Positions 50,829 to 63,336 of a stretch of DNA of 64,000 nt are shown piece after piece; position 1 is the first letter of the stretch, and every line of letters starts with the position of its first letter. The stretch is taken from contig NCSJ02000006.1 of the NCBI GenBank assembly GCA_002812745.2, positions 124,001 to 188,000 of the forward strand, in the 5' to 3' direction. Made by a program: the position numbers and the translations under genes. Under the pieces are notes generated by a model. That model was given only the letters and a program-made list of their open reading frames with translations. It was not told the origin of the DNA and did not search any database. This DNA is from Scytalidium lignicola. Taxonomy: Eukaryota > Ascomycota > Leotiomycetes.

Positions 50829-52488
50829 TCAGTCAATTATTGAGAGCATATCTTCAATTGTTCTGAATTTTTCTCTCTCCTTGCCAGATATCTTCCCCAT
50901 CTCCCTTTCTGCCCTATCAATCTTTTGCCAGTCATCCCAACTCACCCTTCGGCAGCCATTCTCCTCAGCCTCTGCCAGCACACCATACCAACCTAGACCT
51001 GAGCTACCATATCGTTCATTGAGAAATGGCGCATGGGAATACCAGTCTTCCACGATTGCATCTGCTGTTGAGAATGCGTCTTGCATGGTACTTGCTATGA
51101 CACCTGTTGGACCACGTTTCACCCAACCAGCGCAATAGACACCAGGTACAAGGTTTGACACATCATCGGACCTCAACTCTCCATCTATTGCCCGGCCCAT
51201 ACCATCATTGGGAATAATACCAAGATTATCATTGAATGGTATTCCAAGTTCTGAAAACCCTCGCAAAGCCTCAGACTTGTAGCCTATTGATCGAAAAGCC
51301 AGCGACGACTGGAAGTCAATAGACTCTCCAGTCCTAGTAGCTTTTGCAGATGGATCAAACGGATTCGGCGTTAAAGTTGTTTTCTCAAACTTTATGCTTC
51401 CTAACTTGTCCGGAGAACTAATTTCTGAATTAAAGGTAACTGGGGATAAACAGAAGTCGAGTGACCATGACTTTTCGGTGGCGGAAGGAGGGTCTAGGGA
51501 GCCTTTTGTAAGCACTTCCATGATGCGCCTCGGTACCCGTGGTAATTTCGAAATATCATCTGGAATCAACGACTTGTCAACTGGATGAAAGCCGACGGAA
51601 GGCAACTTCATGAGTTCTCTGATTTCTTTAATGGTAAATGCCGCCTATATATACTGGTTAGTATCTGCAGATGCATTTGATAATTTTTAAACCAACTTGT
51701 AAAGGCCCTCTTCTGCCTACAACTCTGACTCTCTTAATTTTGCTTTTCTGTAAAGCCTGTATCGCAGTCTCAGTAATGTCAGATGAACTGAGAGATTGAG
51801 GTTCTTTCAAAAGAATCCTAGCAACATCAAGAGCAACGTTGCCTTGCCCAATGATGACTACCTCCTCACTTTGGGTAAGGTCGGGCTCCAAATTTGCATA
51901 TTCTGGAAGCCCATTGTACCATCCAACAAAGCCACGAGCTGAAAATACCCCTTTCAAGTCTTCTCCCGGTATGCCTAATGTTCGATCCTTAGATGCACCG
52001 TATGCAAACAAGATCGCATCATAATGAGGTATAAGAGACTCCAATGGTAAGGCCTTATAATCCCCCCCTATTTCAACGTTTCCTATAAATCTGAAATTTG
52101 GTGAGGCGGCTACCTCTTGGAACTTTTCTTCACAATTCTGCTAAGCATTAGCGAATGTATTATTGGAATTCGCTTTTTTCTGGTCAGGGAAATTGAATAC
52201 CTTTACCTCAGGATGATCTGGAGCCACACCAAATCTGACTAAACCGTATGGAACAGGCAAATGTTCGTACATATCAACCGCAGCATTATTAATTCGAGAC
52301 ATCACTCTATATGCAGTATAGAACCCAGCAGGCCCGGAGCCAATAACGGCCAGACGAAAAGGCCTGCCATCATCACGTCTTTCCGTTGTATATAATCGAG
52401 ACTGGAATTGTCTAGGTATAGATCGAGTCTTGGTCTTCAAGGAGTGTGCACATCGTGTGCATATCCACGGCCGAACAGCCCCATGCAT
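50829..52488 (-). CDS. ARH1: NADPH:adrenodoxin oxidoreductase
   Basis: Mitochondrial FAD enzyme that reduces ferredoxin (Yah1) for Fe-S cluster and heme A synthesis. Exons on the minus strand are 52488-52201, 52137-51697 and 51644-50829, 514 residues from this Met. An in-frame Met further upstream at 52596 would add 36 residues containing several acids. I prefer 52488 because the sequence from there (MHGAVRPWICTRCAHSLKTK) is basic and acid-free like a presequence. FAD motif: VIGSGPAGFYTAYRVM. Substrate segment: HLPVPYGLVRFGVAPDHPEV. NADPH motif: IIGQGNVALDVARILL. Later: KRVRVVGRRGPLQAAFTIKE and PGVYCAGWVKRGPTGVIA. Complete and apparently functional. Confidence 0.95.
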
Positions 52489-52714
52489 TTTCCTAAGATG
52501 GATGATGTCGTCATGGGGAAATTTTACGCTGCAAGCTTTATCACGATCGTACGCGACTGATACCGCCGTTGCTGGGTTAACGGTAAATGTTGTCATCAGC
52601 TGGAGATTGCCCCATCAAGTGACCTAGTTAAAAGCTACCCATGTCTATAATTGGGAACACTGTATTCTTCTTGCGACTCTCCAATCCACTATCTAGATTT
52701 CCAAGCTTGCAAAT

Positions 52715-54479
52715 ATGGGGAAGGTCGAGCCACCATTTCTTTACGAATCCGTGAAGACGGATCTCTCACGGCCTCACAAAGGATTCGATCCCAAAGCCGT
52801 TACCCGTGCAAGCAATCAGCCAAAACCTCCACGACCAAAGCAGGAGGGGCCGCTGATCTCTTTCAATCAACATCCAGAGTTAGCCCCATTATGCTCTTCA
52901 TAAAATCATATACTGGTCTAATCATTTATAGTTCCTACATGCGTGTTCCAACTCGAGGTTCTAATATACTAATGGACCGGTCAGTGAAGAAGAAGATCAA
53001 AGCGATGAGGATAGTCCAATGGTTTTTAAGATGCTTTGAGCTAATCTGCGCAATTGGACTGTTGGTTCTATTGATCTTAATCAAAGGAATGGACACAACA
53101 TCTGGATGGATAATGCGAATTGCTGTACGTACTATAACTCTTATGGGCGGGTTTTTATTAATCTTCCATAGCCCGGAGTCGCCATTCTTCACACTCTTTA
53201 CGGAGTCTACCACCTCTCTAGAGGTGCAGGAGGCAGGACACCAGCATCCACAACATCATATATGCTATTTGCATCTTTTTTAGACACCTCCATCATTCCA
53301 TTCTACGCCTACACTGCCTTGCTATCCAAGACCAAGGAGACAAACTGGACCACCATCCTAAGCAATAAAGAAGTCATGCCGACGTTTGTTCTGGTTATCT
53401 TTTACCTAGCTACCGTTGGTGGCGGGCTACACCTGGTGTCGCTGATTGACTCCCTTTATTTAGCGGTTCAATTCAAGAAAATTGCGAATCTTCCTCCGGA
53501 TATGAACCCGCTAGAGGACAACTTGACTTCTCGTCACAAGAGAAATAAGTCATCAGTCTCTACAGTTACCACTAGCTCAGCATCAGAAAAACGCCTATCT
53601 ATGCCCCTGGAATCGAAACGAAGCTCCGGGGCAGCATATGAGGACCTTTCTCGTCCACCGACAATTCCTTTCTTCCATACCCGGTCAAACTCCACCGAAT
53701 CTTTCTCGACGTATAAGTCTACGCCACCACCATCTCGGGATTCTCGACTTGATCTCCCTAGTCGTCAGTACCAGATTCCTGCAACCAGATCTAACAGATC
53801 CTCCGTTGTTGATTTGAAACGAGCCTCCTTAACCAACATGTCAAAGCCACCTACCCCCTCGAATAGAGGTTCTTACATTGGAATCTCTTCCTCAGGTGAC
53901 GATATCACATCTCCACGCTCCTCTCGACCAAATGGCAAAGTAGCAGACGGGTGGTATGCAAATGACTCTCTTACACGAAACAGCCGAGGTTCATCCCCAA
54001 AGAAGGCCTCCTACCAGGCGTTGAATCAAGATTATAATGAAGACGATCTCGCTGTCCAGCATCCAAATCCGTTGGAGCTCAATCCTCCGACACCACGAAA
54101 TAGCAATTACTTTACACGACATCAATCGTCACCACTTGGTGAAATCGGTGGTAACGATAGGCAAAATATGACTCCAGGAGGTGATATTGGTGACATGTCT
54201 GCACAAGGCCGGGATCTCATGCACCCCCAGGAGGAGTTCAAAGCAAAATACTATGGCGATTTGAAATCTGCTACACCACCAATAATTATTGGAGATAAGA
54301 AGAGTCGACAGGTGTCTTCTGGTAACGATTTCTTACATGCCATTGGAAAAGGAAGTTTGAGAGGAAGAGATGTAAGTGGTAAGGTAGCTGAAGAGGGACG
54401 CGGCGGAATTATGAACAGTAATGGAAACACATGGGGCACAAGGTTCAGGAGGTTCAGTGGGAAGGTCAGTGGGCAATAA
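52715..54479 (+). CDS. Four-helix membrane protein with disordered tail, unknown
   Basis: I do not recognise a named family. Exons are 52715-52878, 52932-53124 and 53172-54479, 554 residues. Introns of 53 and 47 bp are both needed to keep the membrane region in frame. The first 90 residues are hydrophilic. Four hydrophobic segments follow: ELICAIGLLVLLILIKGM, the stretch from IMRIA to GVYHLS, YMLFASFLDTSIIPFYAY, and VLVIFYLATVGGGLHLVSLI. The remaining 330 or so residues are Ser/Pro/Arg-rich and probably disordered and phosphorylated. The layout recalls fungal MARVEL-like plasma-membrane proteins, but that is a guess. It is divergent from ARH1. Confidence 0.85.
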
Positions 54480-54726
54480 GGATGGGAGTAATGGGTACGC
54501 AACGACAGGCACTGGAGGAGGGTTACGGNTTTTTTTGGTTTGGCGTTTATGAGTTCATGAGTTTATGGTACTGAAAGTAACATGATTGTAGGTAGATATG
54601 AGTTCACGATGATTTTGCATCGATTGATTGTTATCTGGTTTTAAATCGAAGCATGTTGTACGATTTGACCTATTGTAAATTTTGGCGCTTTCCTAATTAT
54701 TGCACATAATATATAAAGATGATATT

Positions 54727-57700
54727 TCATCTTGATCGTTTAATATATCCAACCAAATCCGACACTCTTGTGTCCTCGTTCCAGCCCACCTCGTCCCAGG
54801 CCCCTAAGCCACAAAGATGTCGCATAGTAGGTCTTCCATGGGGACAATTCCATGGTTTATCGATTTCACCCATATGTTTTACGACCTTCTCCATTTGAGT
54901 GAAAGTCAATGTCTTTCCAATCATGATACTGCTTCTACACGCCCGCATAGCAAACATCTTCCTAACCTTCGACGGTCGTGGTATGGATCCGGCTGTGCTG
55001 TCGGCAAGCAGAGAGATCAACTCCTCCAGATCACGGAGTGTGAACGTCGTTTCGCGACTCAGGGGTAATCCGATGAGTTGACATCTTCGACCGACGGGGT
55101 AGTCGCCGGAAGTATCGACACGGACTACGAAACCGTTTGTTTCGAGAATGGGGAGGTTTTCCATGATGATTTCTTCTTCTAGTGCTGTTAGATCTAGAGT
55201 CTTTGGGTGAACGAGCGTCTGCGATTGGACAAGCGTTGTTGCTTGTAGGCGCTCAAAGTTGTATTTTTCATCTGAGGCATGCTGGTCAATGATGAATAGA
55301 TCATTCGCCGACTCACACCCAGAAGGAGATCCCGACTCAGATGAACGTGAAGTAATTATAAATCCTAGGTTGAACTGCCCGATAACCTTCATCTTTGCAA
55401 AATCATCCTTAGATATTGTAAGGGAGAGCATCTCTTCTGACGAGGTGGACTCGAAGGTTGCATTATCTGCTTTAGCTGGTTCACAGTCCTCAAATCGACT
55501 CAAATTCTCATGCAAAGAATGGTGCATACTCCGGATTGCCGATGTGCTTGTATTCAAAGTCCTTATAAGATTGACAGTAGCATCCTTTTTCTTGGACCCC
55601 CCTCTGAGAAGGCTCTTGGCACGGATGGTATTCTCTTGCGACGGGAGAGCTGATTCTTCTTCAACCAACTTAATCATTTCCTGCACCTTTGCTTCTTCCC
55701 TAACTTTCTTTTCATGTTCATCGAGATACTCATCATCTTCTAGAGAATTATTCGTCTCTTCTTGGGGGGCAATGGCATCTTCTGGTGAAGGTGAAGGATT
55801 TACATCCTCAATTTCGAGTTCCGGCATTTTCTGCTGCGATCCAGATGTGCTTTCATCTTCTTCACTCCCTGCATCGTTATCCTCCTCGTTATCTTCCTCT
55901 TGCTCGTCTTGATTTTCAATTGACGCTTCCTTATTAGTAGTACCAGGAGCTGCAAATCGTTGGCTAAGACTACCCCGGAAAGATAGTAAAGGAGACGAAG
56001 ATGTCGAAGTCTGTTGGTGACTGTGTTTTAGGGGAGAGCTAGTATCAAGTCGTTTCCGTTTCAGAGGCGGACCGCCAATCGGACTAGTAATGGTATGGTC
56101 ACCGATGTGTATCGTGGCTACATCTGGAGGGTTTCTCAATGGACTTCGTCTTGAAAAGCTATCTGCAATGCTTTGAGAGCTTTTTGGTGTTGATGACACC
56201 ATAGATTGGATAGGCGGGTCAGATTTGACAGGGGCTGGTGTATCATATTCCAGATTGGTAGAAACTGGAATATTGTTTAATTCTCCCATTACCTGCATTG
56301 CTCCACCAGCAACAGAGTCATCTTCAATATCAGAGAGCTCATCCACTGGTGCTGTCCGCTTGGNCCCTGTTACCAGCTTCTCTTCAGGTTTTTGCCTGTC
56401 TTTTGATATAATAGACTTGGTATCTTCGGTAGTCTTAGGTGCGCGAGGAAGTTCAGCTCTATTCCCTTGTCTGGTAACCAAACTCGAGGTACGGTCTGTA
56501 GCCTGATGGTCAGTAGCACCACTTTGTATGGAGCTTACGGCGTAAGCTAAATCTAAAAGAGAAGAAGATTTTTTTAGGTTTTCATCATCCGAACTCCCAT
56601 CTAAACCTACATCCGAACTACTATTATCTTCCTTATCTTCGGATTCTAGAGATTTTTGAGCGAGCTTGATATCATGTTTCTTCTCATACTCTATAGTAAG
56701 CTGCTTATACGAAGGTAGGCTCTTTGCAACTAGCTGTGACACAGGCACCGTATGGTCTTGGGTTTCAAACAATTCAACAAGAGCCGTTTTCAGGCCCTCT
56801 AGCATGCGGGATTGATCGTGTAACAAGATTGTTCGCTTGTCTGGACTGACATTGACATCGTATAGATGAGTATCTAGCTCGATATTGGCAAATATGAAAG
56901 GAGATTGATGAGTGTTATATAGTTTGTATACTTCATTGAATGCCTTCGCAAATTGAGGAAGACCACATGGTCTCCCATTTACAAAGAACATTTGCCTGTC
57001 AGGAGTTTGACGTCCTTCTCCATAGTTTGGTCGCGAGACATGACCAGTGAGGCGAATATCTTTCTTATCCGGGTCGATTTGCATGGTCGATTTTTGACTT
57101 GGCCCGTCAGTCTGATCCAAGTCCAACTTCAAGTCCAAAGGAACCAATGCAGCCAATGCCTTTGCTCCAAATATATTGGCTATATTCTCCCTTGTCGATT
57201 GATTACCCTTGGTGGAAAATAATACCGTCTTTTTGCCTTTAGGATGTTGTTGCGTCACAGTGAGTTTCACCCCAGCCTGAATGCAAGCATACTGGCCCAG
57301 GACTCCAATCACACGGTTCCATTCCCTCTTTATAGTCCTCTCCAACTCCCTTCTTCTAACCGGAAGAGTTTTGAAGAGGTTCTCCACTATAACCGTAGTT
57401 CCCTTCTGTGCAGCGACAATGGACGTGCCTTTCAATTTCCCAGATGCTTCAAATTCGAGCTTAGTGCCTTTAGGAGCATCAGCCGCTAGGCATGTTATCA
57501 TGGAGAAGTTCGACAGGGCGCATAATGAAGACAAGGCTTCGCCACGAAAGCCGAATGTCTGAAGGTTTTCAAGGTCGGAATAGGATGACAGTTTGGAGGT
57601 GTAATGCTTCAAGGCAACGGTTTCATAGTTATCAGGAGATATCCCATTTCCGTTGTCCTGGACTTCGATAGAATCAAGACCTTGGTTCTTGAAACGGACA

Positions 57701-57945
57701 TCTATGGAGAATTAGCTTAAGAAATTTGCTAATGGCGTTTGGAAGGTGCAACCTGCCAATATTCGTTGCCCCAGCGTCAAGGCTATTCTCGACTAGCTCT
57801 TTTACCACTGAACAAAGGTCGACGATGACTTGGCCGGACTGAATCTGATGCACCTTTATTCCTTAAAATTAGCTAGGCAGACTTTGAATAATGTAAACTG
57901 TATGGTTCTTACTGTCCGACCCTCAATAGGTTTTATGGTTGCCAT
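54727..57945 (-). CDS. PMS1: DNA mismatch repair protein Pms1 (MutL alpha)
   Basis: Partner of Mlh1 in MutL alpha; nicks the discontinuous strand during mismatch repair in the nucleus. Exons on the minus strand are 57945-57913, 57853-57757 and 57701-54727, about 1034 residues. The GHKL ATPase domain is intact: [15 protein letters not shown] and [13 protein letters not shown] long acidic disordered linker follows. The endonuclease domain has [12 protein letters not shown] (metal-binding DQHA-x2-E-x4-E), [12 protein letters not shown] and [11 protein letters not shown]. Intron 2 requires a GC donor at 57756-57755; the nearby GT would break the frame. One ambiguous base at 56364 leaves one linker residue unknown. 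Confidence 0.96.
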
Positions 57946-60319
57946 CGCGACATGGTGTATGGTTGATGAGGATGTAAAATACGCGATTGCAGAGGACGCG
58001 ACTTCAGGCATGCACTTAAAGTGGTTCGTCTATGTAAAAGCACTGGCAGGGGCAGGAGACGCGCTCTTCAAGCCCTCACCAAGAAAACTACAGACAAATG
58101 TTTCCAACGCATCATGGTTAAATTCTCTGTCACGCATTCAATTAATTGTCTTTTGTAATTTGATATTGCTAACTAGATTCCAACAAGTTAATCCTTCCTC
58201 TTGCCAATCCGAGATTTCAGCACTATATTTACCAGCGGCGAATCATATTGGACTTACGGACAATACCCTGTGTGTCAAGACACCAGCCGGCAATTCAATA
58301 GGTGAGATAAATCTGGATATTTTGTCTGCGTTCATACTAACGCCTTAGAGCCCCAGATACACAAAGCTTATCATACTCTGTACATAAAGGTACGCCGTCT
58401 GCGGCCAATCTTCGTTCTAGGGTCCCAAAAAAATCTTGGCCCAGATTATTTAGCATTTACTCAACTTTCGCACAATACCAATACTCAAGCTATGTTGGAA
58501 ATTATGCACCTAGGGAGACAAAACCTCCGAACCTTGCAACGAAGCACAGAGCCATTACAGCTCAGGATAGCTATAGCGGTACTATTATAGCCTTACTTTT
58601 TTTTTTTGCCCACCCTGGAACTCCCAAGGTTCCGACATTACAAAGGCATATCAAAGGCGCACAGGAGCCTACAGGTGGGATAGAGGAGGATAACTTGTCG
58701 CATTTAGCAACACCCGTCACACAGAGGTTCAATTAGCCAGTGAACGCTGGTACGAGGTGAGCTTACTCGTGTACTTGCGTAACTTACCACAACTCTCAGT
58801 TCAGTATGCAAGAAGCCAATGGCCAGAGCCACCGATCCTTTATTGAAGTCGAATCGAATGCTCGTGCAGCGTCTCGACTTTTAAGCTTATCGCCCCAGAT
58901 GTATTTGCGAGAGTTGTACACCAGATATACTTTGTGCGATATGTTACAGGACATGTACCTCGGTACAGCGGACTAGGTAAATGAGATATATCGTGTTCCA
59001 GTCTCCTGACAGCCGTTCGTATTATGCAACCTGGAAGGCACTGCACCGCACTACTGCATCCGGTGATCAACGTGAGATACAGTAATATTACCATCGTCAA
59101 AGCGATGGCCAGCACGCCCGTTGTTCGACGTGCTGGATTATTTTATTATTTTTGACAAGTAATTATGCAGATTAAGCCTCGATTCGCAGCGCATGCCATG
59201 GTGTTGTCGCAGTTGTCTTTGTTACAGGTTGCAGGAATACAGGATGCGATGTCGTCACATAAGCTGGTAGCTTGCGTACTACGTTTGCTTGGCAGGAAGC
59301 AGGAGAAGGAGGGTGGAAGAGCAGGAAATGGATGGTGAGTTGGCTGGCACTGATGGCGAGTGGATGGCGAGTGGGTGGTGACATGAATAGAAGGGGCAAG
59401 GATGAGAGCAAGAGCCAGGAGCCCAGAAGAGCGAGCCTGCGTCATCGTGCCCTAGCTGGGCCGGCAGTGACGGGGGATCCGCAGCACAAAAACAACCCCA
59501 AACCAAGCGCGGCAGACGCTACCCAGGACGCTACTCAGAGCCCCACCACAGCTATCGGGAAAGGCTCCGTCTCACCACCACCAACTTGCCTGAGGTCTCA
59601 TCCAAGGCTGGAAACGTCTGCTTGCCAGCGATACGAGTAGCCAGGCAAGCTCAATCTCATCCAAGCAAATCAGATCGAGCCATTCTGTTGATGGATGACA
59701 GGTTAGTACAAGTCCGAAGTACCGGTTCTGCACTGTACTTGTCTAGTATTGGACAGTACAGTAATAATCTAGGCAAGTCGACCTTATGTCCATCCTTTCA
59801 CTGCTTGCTCCAACTCCAAGCAACTTCTCCATCTTCTTCCTCTCGTCAATCGCTGTTTCCTTCTACCTCTCTCGTTCCTCGTCGTTCGCTCGCTGCCTGG
59901 TTTTTGTACTACGGTCATCTGAGATCGATCTTCTTGCGATCGCCTTACATTTTGTCAGCCGTGTGTCGTCGTAGCCCAGGATCGCATGCCATTTCTATTT
60001 CCATGAGACACCCACGGCCTGCTCTCGTGCAACCACCCGATAAGGATAAAATATCATCCTCAAGACTCCAACGGTTACATCCAACATTGTTCTGCAACAG
60101 GGTTATAACTTATAGAACAGTACATCAGCTTCCCTCTCTTTGATTTTTGAGGCCTTGGCCATTAGTGCTTTTTCTCGGCACTCGGCTCCAAGCCTCTACT
60201 TTCATTTCCATTGTGCCTCTTATCAATATCTTCCCAAGACGTCACGGCAACTGCCAGGAATCACATCGCAAACCTTGGCACATGGTGAAAATTTTTCGCG
60301 AAGGAAAAAAAAACCTAAA
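57946..60319. other. Long intergenic region, PMS1 and KRE6 promoters
   Basis: About 2.4 kb between divergent genes. Open frames of 120-185 codons (57830-58348, 59272-59640, 59586-60143) show no domains and overlap other frames. The last of these sits in what is probably the KRE6 leader, so that mRNA may have a long 5' UTR with upstream start codons. Confidence 0.5.
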
Positions 60320-62754
60320 ATGCCTCTTCTAAAGAAAAGAGCTTTTCCTTCGTTTTGGGCACGGGAGAGGGTTGGCAACGGCGAGATGGTGCAGGCCGGA
60401 CGGTCTTCCTCTGCACTAGTTGCGGAAAGAGACACGGCACAGATGCGATTGCAAGCTTCAATTCCACCGAAGGAACCTAAATTAGCTACCGAGGAAGGCT
60501 CGGATTCGTCCAAAATCGAGGTTCCTAGTTCGAAGAGAGGATTAGCAAAAGCTTCATATGTACCAGCAGTTTCCTCGCCTTTAAATCCCAATTCTTCGGT
60601 GTTGGGAGCAAGGGTTGCTGATGAAGAAGCCGGGCTTATTGATAATGAGCTTTACCCCACGGAATCGTCTTCGGCCGAAGCTACACGCAGTCAAAGCTCG
60701 GACAATGCAACGGATGATGGCCAACTAAAGGGGAAAGAGGCTGACACGACTAGCCCGGATCAACGCTCACGGCCACAAAGCTCTGCAGCACTATCCACGC
60801 AATGGGATATGCAACATCCAAAAAATCTAAAAGACGCGGGAGTAGATTATTCGAGATATCCTCCTTCATACTCGAACCTCTCGAGGAGTTCATTGATGCC
60901 AGTAGAGCCACCCAGCTCAGCTCTGCACTCATCAGCTTCAAATCCGAACCTTCCAAACAGAGCAATTACAAGCCCTTTCAATGCTTCACAGCCCGACTTT
61001 GAGAAACTGGGCTACCGAGATGACAGCTTGGAGATTTACTCTCCATACTACGCAAAAGAACAAGGCCTTATCGTCTATATTGATGAAATTGAAGATGACG
61101 ATGCCGCTCACATCCCATTGCCTACTGATGATATCACGTATAAAGCAAAGTGGAAAGATTACGACAGGAAAACGAAAATCTCCACTGTTGGAGGAATCTG
61201 CTTCACATTAGGCCTGTTGTGCCTTTTCGTTGTGGTGCCATCGCTGCTCTTTTCGAATTCCATCGCTACACCCCCTTCTGAGACTAATAATACTACTTCT
61301 AGTAGTAGAGGTTACGATGGACCGGCTTGGGCACATGTTAATAACAATACATATCCATTATTGAAGAATGTCAGGAGAGGATTAATAGATCCAGATACCC
61401 CCACGAATGCGCGAACACGGAACAGTACCTTTGATGGCTCCCCGCTTCACCTCGTGTTTAGTGATGAGTTCACTGACGATAACCGAACTTTTTATCCAGG
61501 CGATGACCCCTACTGGACAGCACCAAATCTTTGGTATGGTTCTACTCAAGATCTAGAATGGTACGACCCTGTTGCAGTTACGACGGGTGGTGGAACCTTG
61601 CAACTGAGATTAGATTCTTTTCCGAACCACAATCTGCAATATCAATCCGGGATGTTGAATAGCTGGAATCAGTTCTGCTTCAAAGGGGGTATATTTGAAA
61701 TTTCTGTTTCTCTCGCGGGCCCATCTGGAGTCCCAGGGCTCTGGCCGGGAGCGTGGACAATTGGTGAGATTAACTATTTGCTTGAATGTTCTCAGGAAGG
61801 AATTATCTTTGGTGCGAATGTAAACGTAGAGTTATAACTTACAATTTATAGGTAATCTTGGTCGCCCAGGATATAAGGCGACAACCGAGGGTGTCTGGCC
61901 ATACACTTACAACAGTTGTGACTACGGAATAACTCCTAACCAGTCGGCTCCAGATGGCCTTTCCTACCTTCCGGGGCAGAAACTCTCGTCCTGCACGTGT
62001 CAGGGTGAAGACCATCCAAACCCGGGCACTGGACGAGGAGCACCAGAAATTGATATTTTTGAAGCTTCGGTCGACCCTAATAATCGGATTGGGGTTGTCA
62101 CTCAGAGTATCCAAGTTGCTCCATTTGACATCTTCTGGCGACCAAATTCAGACTTTATGCAAATCCCGAACTACAATACTACGCAAATGAACGCATATTG
62201 TGGTGGGCCATTCCAGCAAGCTGTTAGCGGCACCACTTTGCTAAACAATGCGTGGTACGATGGAAACCAATACCAAAAGTACGCATTCGAATATATCCCA
62301 GGAACTTCTACGGGCAAGATTGCTTGGTTTGTTGGTGAGGATCGCTCATTCATGGTGGATGGCAGAGCTATTGGTCCAAATGGCAATGTGGATTCCAGAG
62401 CGATCTCAGAAGAGCCAATGTCTCTAGTTTTGAACTTGGGCATAAGTGATTCCTGGAGCGAAATCCTCTTTGATCAGTTGAAGTTTCCCACGATAATGCA
62501 TGTGGACTACGTGCGGGTTTATCAGAAACCCGGTGAAACCAGTGTAACATGCGACCCACCGGGGTATCCCACCACTGATTATATTGCCAAACATCCTAAT
62601 GCTTATAATAATCCAAATCTGACAGTGAGTACACATAATTTTATTTGTGTATAAATTTAGAAAGGTGGATTAACTGACAATATTTCGATAGTCTTGGGAA
62701 GAAACTGGGTTTCCATGGCCCAAGAACACTCTAACGGACGGCTGCAAAGCTTAA
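60320..62754 (+). CDS. KRE6: Beta-1,6-glucan synthesis protein (Kre6/Skn1, GH16)
   Basis: Type II membrane glycoside-hydrolase-like protein of the secretory pathway needed for cell-wall beta-1,6-glucan. Exons are 60320-61763, 61852-62624 and 62692-62754, 759 residues. The cytosolic N-terminus (about 290 residues) is Ser-rich. One membrane span ([20 protein letters not shown]) lies near residue 300. The lumenal GH16 domain begins [20 protein letters not shown] and contains [18 protein letters not shown] and the catalytic signature EIDIFEAS with both acids. The short last exon supplies ...[12 protein letters not shown]. The start ATG follows AAAA; earlier in-frame sequence has no convincing start. 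Several N-glycosylation sequons lie in the lumenal part. Confidence 0.95.
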
Positions 62755-63060
62755 GAGGGAATGCTGAACTTAAGCTGATAGCTATTTTATCTATTTATTT
62801 CTAATGTAATAACGACTTAAAATGGAACGGTCCTCGTGGACAAAAGGACATAGAAGGGTTTTGCATAAGGCGGAAATTGCAGGTGCATCGAAGGAATAGA
62901 CACGTCATAATCATTGGGTATTGAACACGGTGTTTGGAGTTGGGAGATGGAAGGGATTTGATCCGCACTCTAGTCTGTATGTTGATATGGGGATGGAAAC
63001 CATTCTTTGGTTATATAAATATGGGCTGGAAAATATATTATTTCTGGTAGTAACTTAATC
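62755..63060. other. KRE6 3' flank
   Basis: AT-rich 3' flank of KRE6. No gene seen. Confidence 0.5.
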
Positions 63061-63336
63061 AGGTGGACAGAAGTCTGGCCATTTTACACTAAACCTACCT
63101 ACTTTAGCTTGGAGTTGATTTTTATTGATACCCTAAAATAAGTTTAGATGAAAATGCAAAGTTGTTACAATTTTCATAACACCTTAGGATTTTTAAGTTT
63201 AAAATATGTTAAATGTGGTATTAAAATCTATTAAAAGTGAAACAAAGTTTAGGGTATCAATAAAAATTAAACCAAAAGGTGAAAGTAGATGAGTTAGGGT
63301 GTAAAAAGGCAATCTATTTTAGACTTGTGTCCACCT
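63061..63336. mobile_element. MITE-like element with terminal inverted repeats
   Basis: A 276-bp non-coding unit whose two halves are imperfect inverted copies. The ends are AGGTGGACAGAAGTCT on the left and the complement of AGGTGGACACAAGTCT on the right. An inner pair is a near-perfect 20-base match: ATTTTTATTGATACCCTAAA at about 63119-63138 and its reverse complement at about 63249-63268. The blocks between the inner and outer pairs also match loosely (TTTACAC, CTACTTT). No open frame is present. A target duplication is not obvious. Non-autonomous DNA transposon or foldback element is the best explanation. Confidence 0.75.

Noticed and set aside
57830..58348. 172-codon plus-strand open frame
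   Set aside because: Overlaps the PMS1 N-terminal exons in antisense; no ATG context, motif or splice support.
59586..60143. 185-codon open frame upstream of KRE6
   Set aside because: Composition is low complexity and no domain is visible; more likely leader sequence, so reported only as a leader observation.
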